This document shows positions 9,701 to 17,780 of a DNA stretch of 64,000 nt, one piece after another (position 1 is the first letter of the stretch; each line of letters starts with the position of its first letter). This DNA comes from Gluconobacter thailandicus F149-1 = NBRC 100600 (GTDB lineage: Bacteria > Pseudomonadota > Alphaproteobacteria > Acetobacterales > Acetobacteraceae), in contig NZ_BANH01000008.1 of assembly GCF_000964465.1 (NCBI RefSeq), forward strand, positions 44,255 to 108,254, read 5' to 3'. The notes under the pieces are model-generated. The model searched no databases. It was given only the letters and a program-made list of their open reading frames with translations, and was not told the origin of the DNA. Position numbers and translations under genes: made by a program.

Positions 9701-10339
9701 GGGTGTGGCATGTCCGACGAAACAGCCAAACGGGCTTTTGATCCCTTCTTCACAACCAAGCCCCAAGGTAAGGGTACGGGTCTTGGGCTCAGCATGATCT
9801 ATGGATTTGCCCGTCAGTCCGGCGGTGGGGTGTCCATCCGGTCCCATCTCGGCGAGGGAACCTCCGTCAGTCTCTTTCTGCCGAGATATGATGGGCCGGC
9901 TGAGTTGATACCTGCCGTCGAAAATACTCCCGTGACGGAACCGGGCGGTTCACCCTGGCTGGCCGGAAAGCTGGTCATGATCGTGGATGACGAAGACGCT
10001 GTCCGGCTGATTGTGAGTGACGTGGTCGCGGAGCTGGGCGCCAGGGTCCTGATGGCTGAAGATGCCATTTCAGCGATGGACTTGACGGATCGTCTGCCGA
10101 CCGTTCAGCCAGATGTGATGATTACGGATATTGGCATGCCAGGCGGGATGAACGGGCGGCAGCTTGCGATCCTGATGCGGGAAAAATTTCCGGGTTTGAA
10201 AGTCCTGTTCATAACCGGATATGCTGAGCAGAATATTCTGGACGAAGGACTGCTGGAGCCGGGATGCGCGCTGCTGGTCAAACCGTTCAGCACTGATGCA
10301 CTGAGCCGCAAGCTCTATCATCTGCTTGAACAGGTCTGA
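6707..10339 (+). CDS. Hybrid sensor histidine kinase with several PAS domains, GAF and receiver
   Basis: About 1210-residue cytoplasmic hybrid kinase with no convincing transmembrane helices. Order (approximate residues): N-terminal region 1-135; PAS-like domains at ~155-270, 280-400 and 405-525; GAF ~540-690; a short coiled coil; a further PAS ~715-820; HisKA with GGLAHDFNNLL (phospho-acceptor His ~845); HATPase_c with NQLENAILNICINARDAM and GTGLGLSMIYGFARQSGG; receiver domain ~1090-1210 with VDDED and the phospho-Asp in VMITDIGMPGG. No LOV-type Cys motif is seen, so the input signal is unknown. Start choices are GTG 6692, ATG 6707 and ATG 6710; 6707 or 6710 has a GGGGA-type site upstream. 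No partner regulator gene is adjacent. Confidence 0.92.
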   Translation: MMSSEEGRLADEEELLSSEMRQTRSAFQSSSINHCLMLAATLGGGAAVLVAQAQAQEWILASAGDARLLEALTSSRKAPSICRLSVHTGSPEVWLCVRQTGEGLESVRALCEQYARDIFRPEPDLSPVVMADQLRRLERRIKRMAEAAEMGFFRASLVKRVVTGDERFAMIWGLSPAQTAMGVPLEDFYSHLHPEDRKAYETVAEEELRQEGSCEFRFRIIVSHEHGPTMVRHLLMRAWMDDDQIVGDDLSCVGVIVDLSNATMTAEALRSSEAFTRLLLSSSPDCIHILDREGCIRFVNEGGIRAMELDSPIILHGIPWVDLWRSQARARAVLAVNAAIAGETGRFQGYAMTMRGNRRFWDVAITPVFDEDGEVQKLLAIGRDLTEVNQSAVRLKLALDAGAIAGTWVWDDNSGLVIGDARLAETLGLDAKALQQGVPVTAFYEAIEPEDQARVAETIANSVRVGGKCEFEFRVQTPSGVRWFEGNGRCDLNEERRAIRFTGIVFDIDQSKRQSLRQTALVELGDRLRALENADEMEGVAAQILCRELNVTCAAYGTVDEAGTGLLIGAMRTVSLGKGTNVHQQASIRGFHAFRDYGEYGPLLARGRTVAISDVQEDPLTAAHTERFALMNIRAVMNVPLFKFGRLVGVMCVHSSVPHVWAEEEIVFTRAVADRTHAAMRQAKTQQQLREMNVMLEERIRQRTRERDRLWTIAKDLFVIISRNGYYLAVSPSWLRALGYAQEGLVGLRIDALCHPDDQAAVRDAFDRAHHGSPWSDLGLDVRMLHRNGTWRIYNWNFNNEGDSIYGVGRDITERNDLEEQLRQSQKMEAVGQLTGGLAHDFNNLLAGIGGSLELLDMRLSQGRTTGLERYIGASQEAVRRASSLTHRLLAFSRRQPLDPVPTDVNELVSGLEALLQGSVGPAISLDFQLASRIWTTRIDPNQLENAILNICINARDAMQEKGNQLRISTSNSTLGGGAAHEFGVPPGDYVLLQVEDDGCGMSDETAKRAFDPFFTTKPQGKGTGLGLSMIYGFARQSGGGVSIRSHLGEGTSVSLFLPRYDGPAELIPAVENTPVTEPGGSPWLAGKLVMIVDDEDAVRLIVSDVVAELGARVLMAEDAISAMDLTDRLPTVQPDVMITDIGMPGGMNGRQLAILMREKFPGLKVLFITGYAEQNILDEGLLEPGCALLVKPFSTDALSRKLYHLLEQV

Positions 10340-10398
10340 ACCGGTATCGGTAAGGCGGCGTTCGGCAGAGAGCATTGATACTCGGCGAGGAGCTTTTC

Positions 10399-11238
10399 AT
10401 GACTGATCCGGTTTCCTACATGGACAACCAGACGCGTATCACTCTCAACGATGGGCGCGTTATTCCACAGCTTGGTCTGGGTGTCTGGAAGACACCCCCT
10501 GAGGAGACGGCACATGTCGTTCGGGAGGCGGTAAAGCTCGGCTACCACTCTGTTGATACGGCTCGGCTTTATCAGAACGAGGGTGGCGTTGGCGAAGGCC
10601 TTGTCGGTTCCCCGGAAGTGTTTGTCACGACGAAAGTCTGGAATGACGAACAGGGATACGACAAGACAATCCGCGCTTATGAAGAGAGCTGTCGCCTGCT
10701 GAAGCGCCCGGTTCTGGACATGTATCTCATTCACTGGCCCATGCCGGAACAGGGACAGTATGTCGAGACGTGGAAAGCACTTGTTGCGTTGCAGAAAGAG
10801 GGGCGCGTCAAGTCCATCGGTGTGTCGAATTTCGAGCCTGAGCACCTGGCGCGCATCATGGATGCAACGGGTGTAGTTCCGGCGGTCAATCAGATTGAGC
10901 TTCATCCGTTCTTTCAGCAGAAGGCGGTTCGGGCCTTCAACGAGCAGCATAATATCCGTACGGAAGCGTGGCGTCCGCTAGGGAAGGGGCAACTGCTTGA
11001 GAATGCGACGATTGGCGCGATCGCCCGGCATGTTGGACGTACGCCAGCGCAGGTCATCATTCGCTGGCATCTGCAAAGCGGGTTCATCGTGATTCCGAAA
11101 TCCGCAAATCTTAAGCGTTTGGCCGAAAACCTGGATGTTTTCGATTTCTCGCTTGATGAGGCTGATATGGCCGCCATTACGGCCCTTGATCGTGAAAACG
11201 GGCGGATGGGCGCGCATCCCATGACAGCGCATTTCTGA
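10399..11238 (+). CDS. Aldo-keto reductase (2,5-diketo-D-gluconate reductase-like)
   Basis: NADPH-dependent aldo-keto reductase, 279 residues. The AKR tetrad is visible: Asp in VDTARLY, Tyr in the same motif, Lys in VTTKVW and His in YLIHWP. The GVSNFEPEHL and VNQIELHPFFQQ motifs and C-terminal IPKSANLKRLAEN place it with the AKR5/2,5-diketogluconate reductase group (DkgA-like). The chosen start follows GGCGAGGAG; eight upstream in-frame residues from 10375 are less likely. A ketogluconate or related sugar substrate fits the presumed acetic acid bacterium but is inferred from family only. Confidence 0.9.
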   Translation: MTDPVSYMDNQTRITLNDGRVIPQLGLGVWKTPPEETAHVVREAVKLGYHSVDTARLYQNEGGVGEGLVGSPEVFVTTKVWNDEQGYDKTIRAYEESCRLLKRPVLDMYLIHWPMPEQGQYVETWKALVALQKEGRVKSIGVSNFEPEHLARIMDATGVVPAVNQIELHPFFQQKAVRAFNEQHNIRTEAWRPLGKGQLLENATIGAIARHVGRTPAQVIIRWHLQSGFIVIPKSANLKRLAENLDVFDFSLDEADMAAITALDRENGRMGAHPMTAHF

Positions 11239-11330
11239 AGCAGGGCCTGCTGTTCAGGTTCTGGTGACGACCAGGGTTCTCCTGTAAGGGTGCCGGAACC
11301 AAGGATTCCGACGATGGCAGGAGAGTTGTC

Positions 11331-11804
11331 ATGACGATACTGAATGAGCAGGACTTTCGCCGGGCCATGTCCCATTTCGCGACGGGTGTGGCTGTTGTGA
11401 CAGCCAAGGGAAGCGAAGGCGAGCAAGGGGCGACCATCAGCGCCCTGACATCTGTTTCCCTAGACCCGCTGCTGCTGCTGATCTGCCTGCATCGTGGCAG
11501 CTCGACTTACAAGGCGATTGCTGAGGCAGGCCGTTTCGGTCTCAGCATTCTGAACAACAGCCATAAGGACGTGGCCATGCTGTTCGCCAGCCGCACGGCA
11601 GACAAATTTGGATCAGACGTTGTGGTACGGGCAGAAGATGGTACGGCTTTCATTGATGGCGCACTGGTACAGATGCATTGTGAGCTTGTGGAGACGTTCC
11701 AGGGTGGCACACATGCGCTCTTCATGGCGCGTCCAACCAGCATCACCGTCCGGGATGAAGCACCGCTTCTGTACTTCCAGGGACAGCTGGGGGTTGAGGC
11801 GTAA
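11331..11804 (+). CDS. Flavin reductase-like FMN-binding protein
   Basis: A 157-residue split-barrel FMN-binding protein of the flavin reductase (HpaC/DIM6) family, which reduces free flavin with NAD(P)H for partner monooxygenases. Seen: FRRAMSHFATGVAVVTA at the N-terminus, TISALTSVSLDPLLLLICL (flavin-binding strand), and a C-terminal PLLYFQGQ. The ATG follows GCAGGAGAG. It lies 92 bases behind the aldo-keto reductase in the same direction. No two-component monooxygenase is encoded next to it, so its partner is elsewhere or it acts alone. Confidence 0.85.
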   Translation: MTILNEQDFRRAMSHFATGVAVVTAKGSEGEQGATISALTSVSLDPLLLLICLHRGSSTYKAIAEAGRFGLSILNNSHKDVAMLFASRTADKFGSDVVVRAEDGTAFIDGALVQMHCELVETFQGGTHALFMARPTSITVRDEAPLLYFQGQLGVEA

Positions 11805-11904
11805 GCAGGCGTTTCCGTCTGGTTACAATGCGGTGCCGTAGGCAATGATTTGAAAAGTGATGGAAATTACGAAGATTTTTCGGAATTTCCTGCTTTTCAT
11901 TTGT

Positions 11905-11922
11905 TGAGAATAATTATCATTA
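11905..11922. promoter_or_regulatory. Fur-box-like operator
   Basis: TGAGAATAATTATCATTA is a close match to the core of the Fur box (GATAATGATAATCATTATC), set in an AT-rich stretch 36-54 bases before the TonB-dependent receptor start. It predicts iron-responsive repression of the receptor and the genes behind it. Confidence 0.75.
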
Positions 11923-11958
11923 GTGTTATCTCACCGCTCGCTTTTCGGAGATTTCGCG

Positions 11959-14175
11959 GTGCGGGTACGGTCGTGTCTTATTCCCTGTGCAACAGTGTTG
12001 CTTGGGCTGCCTTCGGGGCCGGTCTTTGCGCAGGAGCCGGAACAGGACCCTCCACGGCACCAGCCGCATGCCCATGAAGGTCAGTCACATCAGGGGCTGC
12101 CACACCCGGCCGAGCATACCGGAAGGGAAATCCATTCCTCTGCCAGGGCTGGTGAAGAGCACCTTCAGGTGCGCGCCAACCGATTGGGGCTGCTCGCCGC
12201 AGGTGGAAATGCGGCTACCAAGACCTCGACCGCTCTTGAAGATGTTCCGCAAAATCTGACCGTCATTACGCAGGCCCGCATGACAATGCTGAACGCCCGG
12301 AGTATCGGGGAAGCGGTCCGGTATGCGGCTGGTGTGTCTGATTACGGCTCCAAGGACGATCCCCGTGGCTATTTTGGTACGATCCGTGGCTTCGCTCCGG
12401 ATATTTACCTTGATGGAACACGGACTCCCGACGCCACGACTTCCTTTTCCTACAGCATTGAGCCGTGGGGCCTTGAGGAAATGGATGTTCTGCGGGGAGC
12501 CTCGTCTGCGCTGTATGGTTCGGGGCAACTGGGCGGGATCATCAATGCTGTCAGCAAACGCCCTCGGCTGAACCTGCAGAATCAGGTGACGTTCCAGACC
12601 GGGTCTTACAACCGTGTTCAGGGCGCAGCAGATGTCGGGGGAACGCTCAATGCCTCCAGGACACTTCTGTGGCGCTTCAATGGACTGATCCGGAAATCGG
12701 ACACGTATGCCAGGAATATCAAGAACAACGAGATCTATGTTGCGCCTTCGGTAAGCTGGCGTCCTGACAGCAAGACGGATTTTACGATCCTTGCCAGTTA
12801 TGAGCAGGTCGATGGCGGGTCCACGTCGCAGTTTCTTCCCGCGGACGGAACGCTGTATGCAAGCCCGTATGGATATATTGCACGCAATTTCCTGAACAGT
12901 GATGCGGACTTCGACGTCTATTCAAAGCGTCAGGCGTCCATCGGATACAGCTTTACACGTCAGCTAACGCCAAACTGGACCCTCAGCCAGAATATGCGTT
13001 ATGCGCATATTGATGCCTCCTACCGATACGTGACGGCTGTTGCCCTGTCTGCGGACCAGAGAACCCTGAGGCGTCAGGCTCTGCTGCAATCTTCGAATTA
13101 TAACAACGTCACGCTCGACACGCGTTCTGATCTGAAGTTCAGGACCGGGCCTGTTCATCATGAACTTCTCACCGGCGTGGATTTTCGCAGTGACTTCATG
13201 GCGTTCCGTCGTGGGCAGAAGACGGCGCCCTCTCTCGACCTGTATAATCCGGTTTATAACCCGGTTTCCTGGCCAGCTTACGGCACCACGACCAATACCA
13301 ACGAAACAGAGACCCAAACGGGTCTTTACGCGCAGGAACAGGCTGACTGGCACCGTTTCTACCTGACGCTCTCCGGGCGTGAAGATTTTACGCAAAGTCT
13401 CACCGTCAATAATCGTACGGGGGAGCAGACGCCGCAGCACAACAATGCATTCACGGGGCGTGTCGGGCTGCTTTACAAATCCTCCATCGGTCTGGCTCCT
13501 TATGTGTCTTACGCAACGTCCTTCCAGCCGCAGGTTGGTACGACGCGTGAGAACGCAGCGTTCGTACCAACGCGGGGACGACAGATCGAGGCAGGTCTGA
13601 AATACAAGCCCCCGCATGGCACGCCCTGGGGTGAAGACTTCATGCTGACGGCTGATGTCTTCAATCTGGTCGAAACCAACGTTCTGACCACAGACCCCAC
13701 GGATTCCACCTATGATATCCAGACGGGCGAGCAGAGAACGCGCGGGTTTGAGGCTGAAGCGGTCGGGCGACTGCCTTACAGGATCGATATTCTGGCGTCT
13801 TTCACATCTCAGGATCCCCGGATTACGAAGACGACCGTTGCGGCTCAGAAAAACCAGCGCCCGGTTGTGATCCCGTCCCATATGGCGTCCCTGTTCCTGA
13901 AGCGGGATTTCCATCTCACCAGAAACTGGGTGACGGGTCTGGGCGGCGGCGTGCGCTACACAGGCAACACGGCAGGGGCACTTCCAGCAACCTTTACGGT
14001 TCCAAGCCAGCTTGTCTGGGATTTGCAGGCACATCTGGATTACGAGCGCTTCGGAATTCAGTTCAACGGCACCAACATCACAAACCGCCGCTATGTTGCC
14101 GCCTGTACGCGGTCGGTCGCTTGTGCCTGGGCGCCGGGGCGGGCAGTCTTCCTCACCCTTTCTTATCGTTGGTAA
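11959..14175 (+). CDS. TonB-dependent siderophore receptor
   Basis: Outer-membrane beta-barrel receptor for a ferric chelate, about 738 residues. From the GTG at 11959 it has a signal peptide (VRVRSCLIPCATVLLGLP... ending near VFAQ), a His-rich linker (HGTS/HAHEGQSHQ-like), a plug domain (TALEDVPQNLTVITQARM, GVSDYG, DVLRGASSALYGSGQLGG), and a long barrel ending FLTLSYRW with the terminal aromatic residue. The GTG is preceded by CGGAGATTTCGC, a good ribosome site. The alternative GTG at 11923 would lie against the Fur-like box and add residues before the signal peptide, so 11959 is preferred. It is the first gene of the iron operon; the ligand is unknown. Confidence 0.93.
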   Translation: MRVRSCLIPCATVLLGLPSGPVFAQEPEQDPPRHQPHAHEGQSHQGLPHPAEHTGREIHSSARAGEEHLQVRANRLGLLAAGGNAATKTSTALEDVPQNLTVITQARMTMLNARSIGEAVRYAAGVSDYGSKDDPRGYFGTIRGFAPDIYLDGTRTPDATTSFSYSIEPWGLEEMDVLRGASSALYGSGQLGGIINAVSKRPRLNLQNQVTFQTGSYNRVQGAADVGGTLNASRTLLWRFNGLIRKSDTYARNIKNNEIYVAPSVSWRPDSKTDFTILASYEQVDGGSTSQFLPADGTLYASPYGYIARNFLNSDADFDVYSKRQASIGYSFTRQLTPNWTLSQNMRYAHIDASYRYVTAVALSADQRTLRRQALLQSSNYNNVTLDTRSDLKFRTGPVHHELLTGVDFRSDFMAFRRGQKTAPSLDLYNPVYNPVSWPAYGTTTNTNETETQTGLYAQEQADWHRFYLTLSGREDFTQSLTVNNRTGEQTPQHNNAFTGRVGLLYKSSIGLAPYVSYATSFQPQVGTTRENAAFVPTRGRQIEAGLKYKPPHGTPWGEDFMLTADVFNLVETNVLTTDPTDSTYDIQTGEQRTRGFEAEAVGRLPYRIDILASFTSQDPRITKTTVAAQKNQRPVVIPSHMASLFLKRDFHLTRNWVTGLGGGVRYTGNTAGALPATFTVPSQLVWDLQAHLDYERFGIQFNGTNITNRRYVAACTRSVACAWAPGRAVFLTLSYRW

Positions 14176-14182
14176 GTGGCCA

Positions 14183-14455
14183 GTGGTGTTTGAGCTCTTT
14201 TCTGTATTCCTGACGGTTCTGGCGGCCGGGCTGTTCTATCTGTCCGTGCCATCCCAGTGTCTGTTGCGTCGCTCTCTTGCGCCACGCAAAAGCTTGCTGC
14301 CGGGACTGCTTTGCCTGCTGTTTGCAGTGGGAGTCATGAGTCTGAAAATGCAGTTTCTGACTTCACTGATGGCTGTGGGCACGGTGCTGATGCTGGCCTG
14401 CATTCTATTGCCTCTCATGCTGGCATTCGTCAGGCCGCAGGGGCGTCTCTCGTGA
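14183..14455 (+). CDS. Small three-helix membrane protein (DUF3325-like), iron operon
   Basis: A 90-residue hydrophobic protein starting with GTG at 14183 (or 14186). Three transmembrane helices are visible (FELFSVFLTVLAAGLFYL; LLPGLLCLLFAVGV; LMAVGTVLMLACILLPLML). Its size, topology and place between a TonB-dependent receptor and a PepSY membrane protein match the DUF3325 partners of iron-uptake operons, but the family call is by context. Its stop overlaps the next start (GTGA). Longer in-frame readings overlap the receptor gene and are rejected. Confidence 0.65.
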   Translation: MVFELFSVFLTVLAAGLFYLSVPSQCLLRRSLAPRKSLLPGLLCLLFAVGVMSLKMQFLTSLMAVGTVLMLACILLPLMLAFVRPQGRLS

Positions 14456-14760
14456 GTGACGTCGCACCGGGCAAGTCTCTTGATGGCACCGGCTGGATCG
14501 GAAAGGTGCTGGCCGGGTTGATACTTGGTGCGGTTCTGGCAATCGGGCTGATGGGTATATTGGGCCTGCTGTTTCATGCCGACGCCCAACTCAAGACAGC
14601 CACGTCCCAGATCCTGCGCTGGTTTCCCGGACCGGTCTGGGGCCTCATCGTGGCATTTTCATTCCTGTTTCATACCTCCCGGCAGGCGTGGCTGGCACTC
14701 GCTGTCATCAACGGTGTGGTGTGGGCGCTGTTTTTCCTTCTGCATGGCATCATGGCATGA
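14452..14760 (+). CDS. Small membrane protein (DUF3649-like), iron operon
   Basis: A 102-residue protein from GTG at 14452, overlapping the stop of the gene before it by four bases. A short polar N-terminus is followed by three hydrophobic segments (VLAGLILGAVLAIGLMGILG; GPVWGLIVAFSFLF; AWLALAVINGVVWALFFLLH). The phrase FLFHTSRQAWLAL resembles the conserved aromatic/Trp block of DUF3649 proteins found with PepSY and TonB receptor genes. Its stop overlaps the next gene's start (ATGA), which shows translational coupling. Family assignment is tentative; the membership of the operon is strong. Confidence 0.65.
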   Translation: MSDVAPGKSLDGTGWIGKVLAGLILGAVLAIGLMGILGLLFHADAQLKTATSQILRWFPGPVWGLIVAFSFLFHTSRQAWLALAVINGVVWALFFLLHGIMA

Positions 14761-16313
14761 AGATTCGCGGCGATATTGTTCGGCTTTATCGGAACGTTCA
14801 TAGCTGGGCTGGCATTACGGCAGGACTTTTTCTGTTCATCGCCTTTTATGCTGGTGGCATGACGATGTTCGAACTGCCACTGGGAAACTGGGCGTCCCGC
14901 ACGTCCGCTCTGCCAGCGCCGGTTCCGGCCGAACGTTTGTCCGAACTGGTGCAGAAGGCGCAGGCGGCTGATCCGACGGTGGCGACCAACCATACCGTGG
15001 TTCTGCACCCCAATGAGACGAGCCCCTCCAGCCTTATGTGGACTGTCTCGGCAGACAGGGATCATGGGCCCGCTCGCACGGTATATGCAGGGCTGGCCGC
15101 TGATGGCGCGCTTGTTACCCAGACGAGAACACCGTCTCAGGTGGGATATTTCCTGAATATCCTGCACCAGAGAATTGGCCTTCCCCTGAACCGGGAATAT
15201 GGGCGCCTCATTATGGGGATCGTGGCCCTTCTATATGCCGTGGCCCTCGTATCAGGCACGATTGTTCTGCTTCCGTCCCTGATCCGTAACCTCTTTGCCT
15301 TAAGGTTGACGGAAAATCTGCGCCGCGTCTGGCTGGATTTTCATACGCTACTGGGTTTCTGTTCTCTGCCATTTCACATTGTGATGGCCGCAACAGCCGC
15401 TGGGTTCGCATTTCATCAGCCCATCATGGCGCTGGAAAAAAACCTGTTTTTCCCAGCTGCGCCAACACATCTGGCTCAGAAGGATAAACCTCACCACGGT
15501 CAAAACCCGCAGGCACTCCTTGAACCGATGGCGATTGTGGATGCTTTCCGCACACAGGTTCCTGGCCTTGAGCCGGATGCCCTGGCCTATTCCAGTCGAG
15601 GGGGGAAACTGTCTCTGCATGTGATGGTCCACGACACGGCTGAAGTCGCCCGTCGGCCTGATGGCGGGTATGGTGAGGTGAATCCCTATACCGGGCGTCT
15701 GACCTCGACTGATTTTCTGCCCGGTCATCAGACGCCAGCATTTCAGGTTCTGACAGTGATTTACGCTCTTCACTTCGGAACATTCGGTGGATTGCTGATC
15801 CGGTGGGGGTATGCCGTTCTGGGCTTTGGCGGAGCGTTTCTCTTTTATTCGGGAAACCAGCTCTGGCTCTCATCGCGCAGGCGTCGTGAGCGATCGGCAG
15901 GTCTGACGGAAGACAGCTTCGGGACGCGCTTCCTTTCCATTCTGACAACGGGCTGCATGATCGGTTGCATCAGCGGTGTCTCTGCTGTTCTGGCTGCTAC
16001 GCCGCTGCTTCCTGAAGGGGGGCACTACCAGACGGTCGAGGCGCTGTTTTATGCGGTTTTCTTCAGTTGCGTCATGGTCGCGGTCTGTCTGGGGGGAGCC
16101 AGAAGCCTGCGCCCGCTTCTGGCTGTGGCAGGAGTGCTGACCCTTCTGATCCCATTGACGGACATGATGAGATGTCTGGCATCGGGCGCCGTCACATCTC
16201 TGGCTTTAAGTGTGGACGGTGTGGCGCTCGTTTATGGTGTAGTTCTTGTGATGCTGGCCTTGAGAAAAGGCCAGCGTCAGACGCCTGCAGCAGGCGTTGC
16301 TGTCACGCCATAA
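14757..16313 (+). CDS. PepSY-associated transmembrane protein, putative inner-membrane ferric reductase or siderophore-handling protein
   Basis: Inner-membrane protein of about 518 residues in the PepSY_TM (PiuB-like) family. From the ATG at 14757 (MKIRGDIVRLYRNVHSWAG) it has helix 1 with the family's H in NVHSWAGI, a large periplasmic loop, helices at IMGIVALLYAVALVSGTIVL and FHTLLGFCSLPFHIVMAATA, a second periplasmic region and C-terminal helices. Members of the family are thought to act after outer-membrane uptake, by reductive release of iron; this is family knowledge, not seen here. The start overlaps the previous stop. Its 3' end overlaps the convergent acetyltransferase gene by 11 bases. 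Confidence 0.88.
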   Translation: MKIRGDIVRLYRNVHSWAGITAGLFLFIAFYAGGMTMFELPLGNWASRTSALPAPVPAERLSELVQKAQAADPTVATNHTVVLHPNETSPSSLMWTVSADRDHGPARTVYAGLAADGALVTQTRTPSQVGYFLNILHQRIGLPLNREYGRLIMGIVALLYAVALVSGTIVLLPSLIRNLFALRLTENLRRVWLDFHTLLGFCSLPFHIVMAATAAGFAFHQPIMALEKNLFFPAAPTHLAQKDKPHHGQNPQALLEPMAIVDAFRTQVPGLEPDALAYSSRGGKLSLHVMVHDTAEVARRPDGGYGEVNPYTGRLTSTDFLPGHQTPAFQVLTVIYALHFGTFGGLLIRWGYAVLGFGGAFLFYSGNQLWLSSRRRRERSAGLTEDSFGTRFLSILTTGCMIGCISGVSAVLAATPLLPEGGHYQTVEALFYAVFFSCVMVAVCLGGARSLRPLLAVAGVLTLLIPLTDMMRCLASGAVTSLALSVDGVALVYGVVLVMLALRKGQRQTPAAGVAVTP

Positions 16314-17118
16314 AGGCGGGAAGGCTCCATGCCTCCACTGCCATACTGACGGCCTGAGCCACCGGGAACAGACGTGACGGCGCCGAGCCGACATGGCCAT
16401 GTTTCAGTATGGCATGCCCGTCCAGCTTTGCCCCGACGGCCGGGAAACGGTCCACGTCCGTCTGTGGCATGCGAAACCGGACCCAGCGACGTTCATCATC
16501 GACCCGAATGGCAGTCCCGTCTTCAAAAGTGGGGCCTTGCGGATTGGATAAACGTTCCGCCAGATGAAGCGTCGTGCAGGTTTCCCAACCTGTCCCAATC
16601 ATCAGGACATGTGCACCGATCCCGTTCAGGACTGCGAGCGGCGAGACGGCTCCAAACGGATCTTCAAGAGGCTGGCTGGACAGGATTTCAACCGCCCGAG
16701 GGCCGTGGGCCGTAAAGGAGACCTGCGGATGGAGACTTCGGCGTGTCCCCGGCCAGGTACGGAAAACTTCTGCCACAGTCCCCACACCGCGTGTGGGTGT
16801 CAGGTGCGGATTGAAAGCGGGCATGCTGGCCCGGATGGTATCCCACCAGCTCTCCGGAACGGGAGGTTCGCACCAGCCGGAGGGATCACTGAGTTCCGAG
16901 GACTGGGCCGGCATAACAATCGTACCTTCCGGTCCCACAACCTGAAGCAGAGCCTCGATAACGCTTCTGGGCCCACCACACACCCAGCCGATCCGGCTCA
17001 TGGCGGTATGGACCAGAACGGTCATCCCGGGTTCAACGCCCAGCCGTCTGAAATCGACCATGAGGCGTGCCTGTGTGACAGGTCCGCCCGAACGGGCAAT
17101 GGCAGCCGCTTCCGTCAT
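16303..17118 (-). CDS. Aminoglycoside N3-acetyltransferase (AAC(3)) family protein
   Basis: A 271-residue member of the antibiotic N-acetyltransferase (AAC(3)/YokD) fold. N-terminal GVEPGMTVLVHTAMSRIGWV and TIVMPAQSSELSDPSGWCEP, then HPQVSFTAHGPRA, LNGIGAHVLMIGTGWETCTTLHLAE and ILKHGHVGSAPSRLF match the family's acetyl-CoA and active-site blocks, including the VSFTAHG His. Many such genes are chromosomal enzymes that do not give resistance, so no resistance is claimed. The start is three bases behind the queF stop, so the two are co-transcribed. Confidence 0.85.
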   Translation of the reverse strand: MTEAAAIARSGGPVTQARLMVDFRRLGVEPGMTVLVHTAMSRIGWVCGGPRSVIEALLQVVGPEGTIVMPAQSSELSDPSGWCEPPVPESWWDTIRASMPAFNPHLTPTRGVGTVAEVFRTWPGTRRSLHPQVSFTAHGPRAVEILSSQPLEDPFGAVSPLAVLNGIGAHVLMIGTGWETCTTLHLAERLSNPQGPTFEDGTAIRVDDERRWVRFRMPQTDVDRFPAVGAKLDGHAILKHGHVGSAPSRLFPVAQAVSMAVEAWSLPAFMA

Positions 17119-17121
17119 GCC

Positions 17122-17610
17122 TCAGCCGCGACCCCGGTAGCCCGGAACATCCTGTGACGGAATCCATACGCCTGCAGGCGGCTCGCCCGTCTGCCAGAAC
17201 ACGTCGATCGGGATGCCGCCGCGCGGATACCAGTAGGCCCCGATCCGCAGCCATTCCGGATCAAGCAGTTCGACCAGACGCTTTGCGATGGCGACCGAGC
17301 AGTCTTCATGGAACGCGCCATGATTACGGAAGCTGGTGAGATACAGCTTGAGAGACTTGCTTTCCACGATCCATTGGCTCGGGATGTAGTCAATCACGAG
17401 ATGCGCAAAGTCCGGCTGGCCTGTGACCGGGCAGAGGGACGTGAATTCCGGTGCCGTGAAACGGACAACGTATTTGCGGCCCTGATGCGGAGAGGGGACG
17501 CGTTCCAGAACGGCTTCTTCGGGGCAGCTTGCTGCAGGCGTATTGCGGCCAAGCTGGCTCAGGGCGTCTGTTCCTGGCGCTGAAGGCCCGGTCGGGGTGG
17601 TGTCGGACAT
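17122..17610 (-). CDS. queF: NADPH-dependent 7-cyano-7-deazaguanine reductase
   Basis: Reduces preQ0 to preQ1 in queuosine tRNA modification. The unimodular (short) form is 162 residues. Visible are the catalytic Cys in [14 protein letters not shown], the substrate-binding [21 protein letters not shown] stretch (Glu, Ser, Lys and His positions conserved), and the C-terminal [15 protein letters not shown]. The start at 17610 (MSDTTPTG) follows GAGTAGAAT; a GTG/ATG six codons upstream is less likely. It leads a two-gene operon with the AAC(3)-like gene and is divergent from typA. No preQ1 riboswitch-like structure was recognised in the leader. Confidence 0.95.
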   Translation of the reverse strand: MSDTTPTGPSAPGTDALSQLGRNTPAASCPEEAVLERVPSPHQGRKYVVRFTAPEFTSLCPVTGQPDFAHLVIDYIPSQWIVESKSLKLYLTSFRNHGAFHEDCSVAIAKRLVELLDPEWLRIGAYWYPRGGIPIDVFWQTGEPPAGVWIPSQDVPGYRGRG

Positions 17611-17780
17611 GATGGATTCTACTCGCAAAAGACTATGTTTTCTGATGATTTGGACCAGCTTCAGTCCACGCTCAAGTCGTGATTTATGCGAAAAGACTGC
17701 GACAGAGTTTGCATATTCGCGGGATTCGGTGCAGAAGACGGCGCAAATTCTTATCTTCGATGCACCGTCTGGAAGACCAC

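Noticed and set aside
16303..17118. Aminoglycoside resistance gene
   Set aside because: The family fold is clear but chromosomal members often have other substrates; no resistance is claimed.
17611..17780. preQ1 riboswitch in front of queF
   Set aside because: The leader has no recognisable preQ1 aptamer (no short C-rich pseudoknot pattern), so it was not called.
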